DNA from: Flavobacteriales bacterium | GTDB lineage: Bacteria; Bacteroidota; Bacteroidia; NORP154 | Assembly: GCA_012965625.1 (NCBI GenBank) | Contig: DTSC01000385.1 | Coordinates: 1 to 7,504, forward strand | Direction: 5' to 3' | Length of the DNA: 7,504 nt | Shown: piece by piece, positions 7,101-7,504 of the stretch | Position numbering within the stretch: position 1 is the stretch's first letter | How the letters are laid out: every line of letters starts with the position of its first letter | Made by a program: the position numbers and the translations under genes | The notes under the pieces: generated by a model | The model's database searches: none | Told to the model about the DNA's origin: nothing | Seen by the model: only the letters and a program-made list of their open reading frames with translations

Positions 7101-7504
7101 GATGCAAGTTTCAGCTATAGTACTTCTTCATATTGCACTAATGAATCGGATCCAACACCAATAATCACTGGCCTGGCAGGAGGGACATTCTCAAGCTCTG
7201 GAGGATTGTCTTTAAATGCTACTACTGGGGCCATTGATGTTTCTGCATCAACACCTGGTAATTATATTGTTACCTATAATACTAGCGGACCTTGTCCAAA
7301 TTCATCCACCCAAAATATTACAATTGATGTATTACCTACTGCTACTATAAGTGGTGGCGGTACCATCTGTGCAGGAGACCCTATACCCGATATTACCATC
7401 ACTCTCACAGGCACAGGACCCTGGGACATCACCTATACTGATGGCATTACTCCAGTAACTATTAATGGCATTGTCTCCTCACCCTATACTTTAAGTGGTT
7501 TAGC
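4122..7504 (+). CDS. Secreted right-handed beta-helix protein with Ig/PKD-like tail (3' end outside window)
   Basis: The frame is open from ATG 4122 to the last base: 1127 complete codons plus two bases, with no stop when read codon by codon. The in-frame TAA at 4080 limits the start; the only other candidate, TTG 4095, lies in a hairpin arm. Residues 1-24 are a signal peptide (MKANIVK, hydrophobic core, cleavage about SFA-A). The mature protein opens with TYTVTNINDAGAGSFRQALIDAN (residues 26-48; the key part is GSFRQAL), typical of CSLREA/GSLRQAI-type parallel beta-helix proteins. Residues about 50-810 are Gly/Asn-rich coils with recurring GEGNVxSGN (276, 364, 503) and GNYIG motifs (528, 661), closing with NNGNKGIHL near 798-806. 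Then come an Ig-like domain (about 828-907, GTVTGTGIAGQTVELFL), a PKD-like domain (912-990, SWTWTFSG, SFDVELTVSDG), a beta domain (about 995-1070, GGTFSSSGGL, GNYIVTY) and the start of another (TICAGDP onward, about 1082). The right-handed helix fold suggests polysaccharide binding or cleavage, or a structural adhesin; no pectate-lyase active site was identified. A T9SS sorting domain is expected beyond the window (inference). Confidence 0.92.
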   Translation, partial: MKANIVKCVFLLLFCSSNALSSFAATYTVTNINDAGAGSFRQALIDANTNLGADIINFNIPGAGPHTIFFTSTLPDVSDPVTINGYSQPGASANTIDIFSISALTPLNAVMKIVFNGTNSISGLKITGGKSIIKGVVFQEFGNSADPFNNNLKYDLKIASDSNAVEGCWFEVLADGSNYTPNVVYYSIYLGEGIRSYGNTIGNGNPDGINWVSAAMGGGNSVGIQCGRISGGSIKGNLIGPTKNGQNTWYIQGFGVHTGASSQSALDLVVGGANLGEGNVFSGNLGFGFRSQNDSRLIFQGNVCGTTPDGKAGLYQDSGGNPMITAGGVCGGGDNLGQQDGIHIRNCDDCLVGGDRAVGTGMLGEGNLCSGNSRYGIALTFNPRSSTIVSGNICGLNYQGASLLCNHGNSGDPQSYGIYIAATNTPAGGATIGGNTETKGNVCSGNDEAGIYFESTVNPDFNVIGNRCGLQHNGLVVVANNVQKYGIYINDNGSQKIGSTNAGEGNVLSGNLDAGLVLSGANCTSNKIYGNYIGISDVESTPSLSDQNDGILIQGGASNNKIGLNVGEENIITCNIDNGIRITGIGSTGNDIYKNYIGCRSDQGVVVAPMQDCGIRIENGASNNEIGRFGNILNEENVIIDNDLYGIYIDGTTNDCTGNSISGNYIGVKTDQTNLPGNDQDYGIYINGASANNIGSTLDPFFFNVIADNGIAGIYLTGAGSTGNLIRNNYVGCDNTQAAIAGANQTNGILATGAASNNFMGGAGANNANYIAYNTTNGVEIGTQTNGDLISRNPIHNNGNKGIHLNFFFNTSFSGNLYNPAPAIDPVQLIAGTVTGTGIAGQTVELFLSDIACGQNAFTYLGTAVVDGGGNWSIAGLSLSPGDNGVATQTDGLNNTSEFSNCVTIDVLAAIFSASDSLICMGDCINFNDLSAGTPISWTWTFSGANTTSSAIQNPTGICYNTAGSFDVELTVSDGTNSNTLTMSNFITVNALDDASFSYSTSSYCTNESDPTPIITGLAGGTFSSSGGLSLNATTGAIDVSASTPGNYIVTYNTSGPCPNSSTQNITIDVLPTATISGGGTICAGDPIPDITITLTGTGPWDITYTDGITPVTINGIVSSPYTLSGL
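4821..6530 (+). repeat. About 65-residue modular repeats of the beta-helix
   Basis: An anchor motif of the type hydrophobic-x-G-N-x-[I/C/V]-G recurs at residues 234, 299, 389, 463, 528, 592, 661 and 726, with a degenerate last copy (ISRNPIH) at 790. The spacings are 65, 90, 74, 65, 64, 69, 65 and 64 residues. About 65 residues fits three coils of a beta-helix per module, and the 90-residue gap fits one extra coil. The GEGN-x-x-SGN motif lies between anchors at 276, 364, 439 (KGNVCSGN) and 503. The repeats are divergent at DNA level. Confidence 0.78.

Overview
This 7.5 kb window carries three large genes, all on the + strand, that encode secreted, modular, repeat-rich proteins. The base composition is AT-rich. 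Both complete C-termini are gliding-motility-associated C-terminal domains (CHU_C / TIGR04131 type), the signal that sends proteins out through the type IX secretion system (T9SS). Together with the missing Shine-Dalgarno sequences, this points to a member of Bacteroidota, probably a free-living gliding or environmental relative of Flavobacteriales, Cytophagales or Chitinophagales. The genus cannot be read from the sequence.

Layout. Positions 1-810 are the 3' end of a first surface-protein gene: nearly two 51-residue repeats, an Ig/PKD-like domain and a CHU_C domain. After an 89 bp gap, 900-3935 is a complete 1011-residue paralogue: signal peptide, a BNR_assoc_N-like domain, a propeller-like domain, six 51-residue repeats with no length change, and the same Ig-like plus CHU_C tail. 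After a 186 bp gap containing a clear inverted repeat just before the start codon, a third gene begins at 4122 and stays open to the last base (at least 1127 codons). It encodes a signal peptide, a long right-handed beta-helix made of about 65-residue modules, and a chain of Ig/PKD-like domains. Its C-terminus lies beyond the window, so a search that demands a stop codon misses it and reports only spurious antisense fragments there.

How they work together. All three products should cross the inner membrane by Sec. The first two should then be exported by the T9SS and held on the surface or released, and the third probably follows the same route if its missing C-terminus carries a sorting domain. 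The tail module (repeat, Ig, CHU_C) is shared by genes 1 and 2 with about 89% nucleotide identity over its best-conserved stretch. This indicates tandem duplication or later gene conversion with exchange of N-terminal domains. Likely roles are adhesion, matrix formation or carbohydrate binding; no catalytic site was recognised.

No RNA genes, mobile elements, CRISPR arrays or convincing terminators were seen. The most noteworthy points are the undetected 3.4 kb beta-helix gene with its modular build, the unusual CHU_C subtype (no NGDG-type motif, added Cys-Cys segment), the exact 51-residue repeat shared by neighbouring genes, and the inverted repeat in front of the beta-helix gene.
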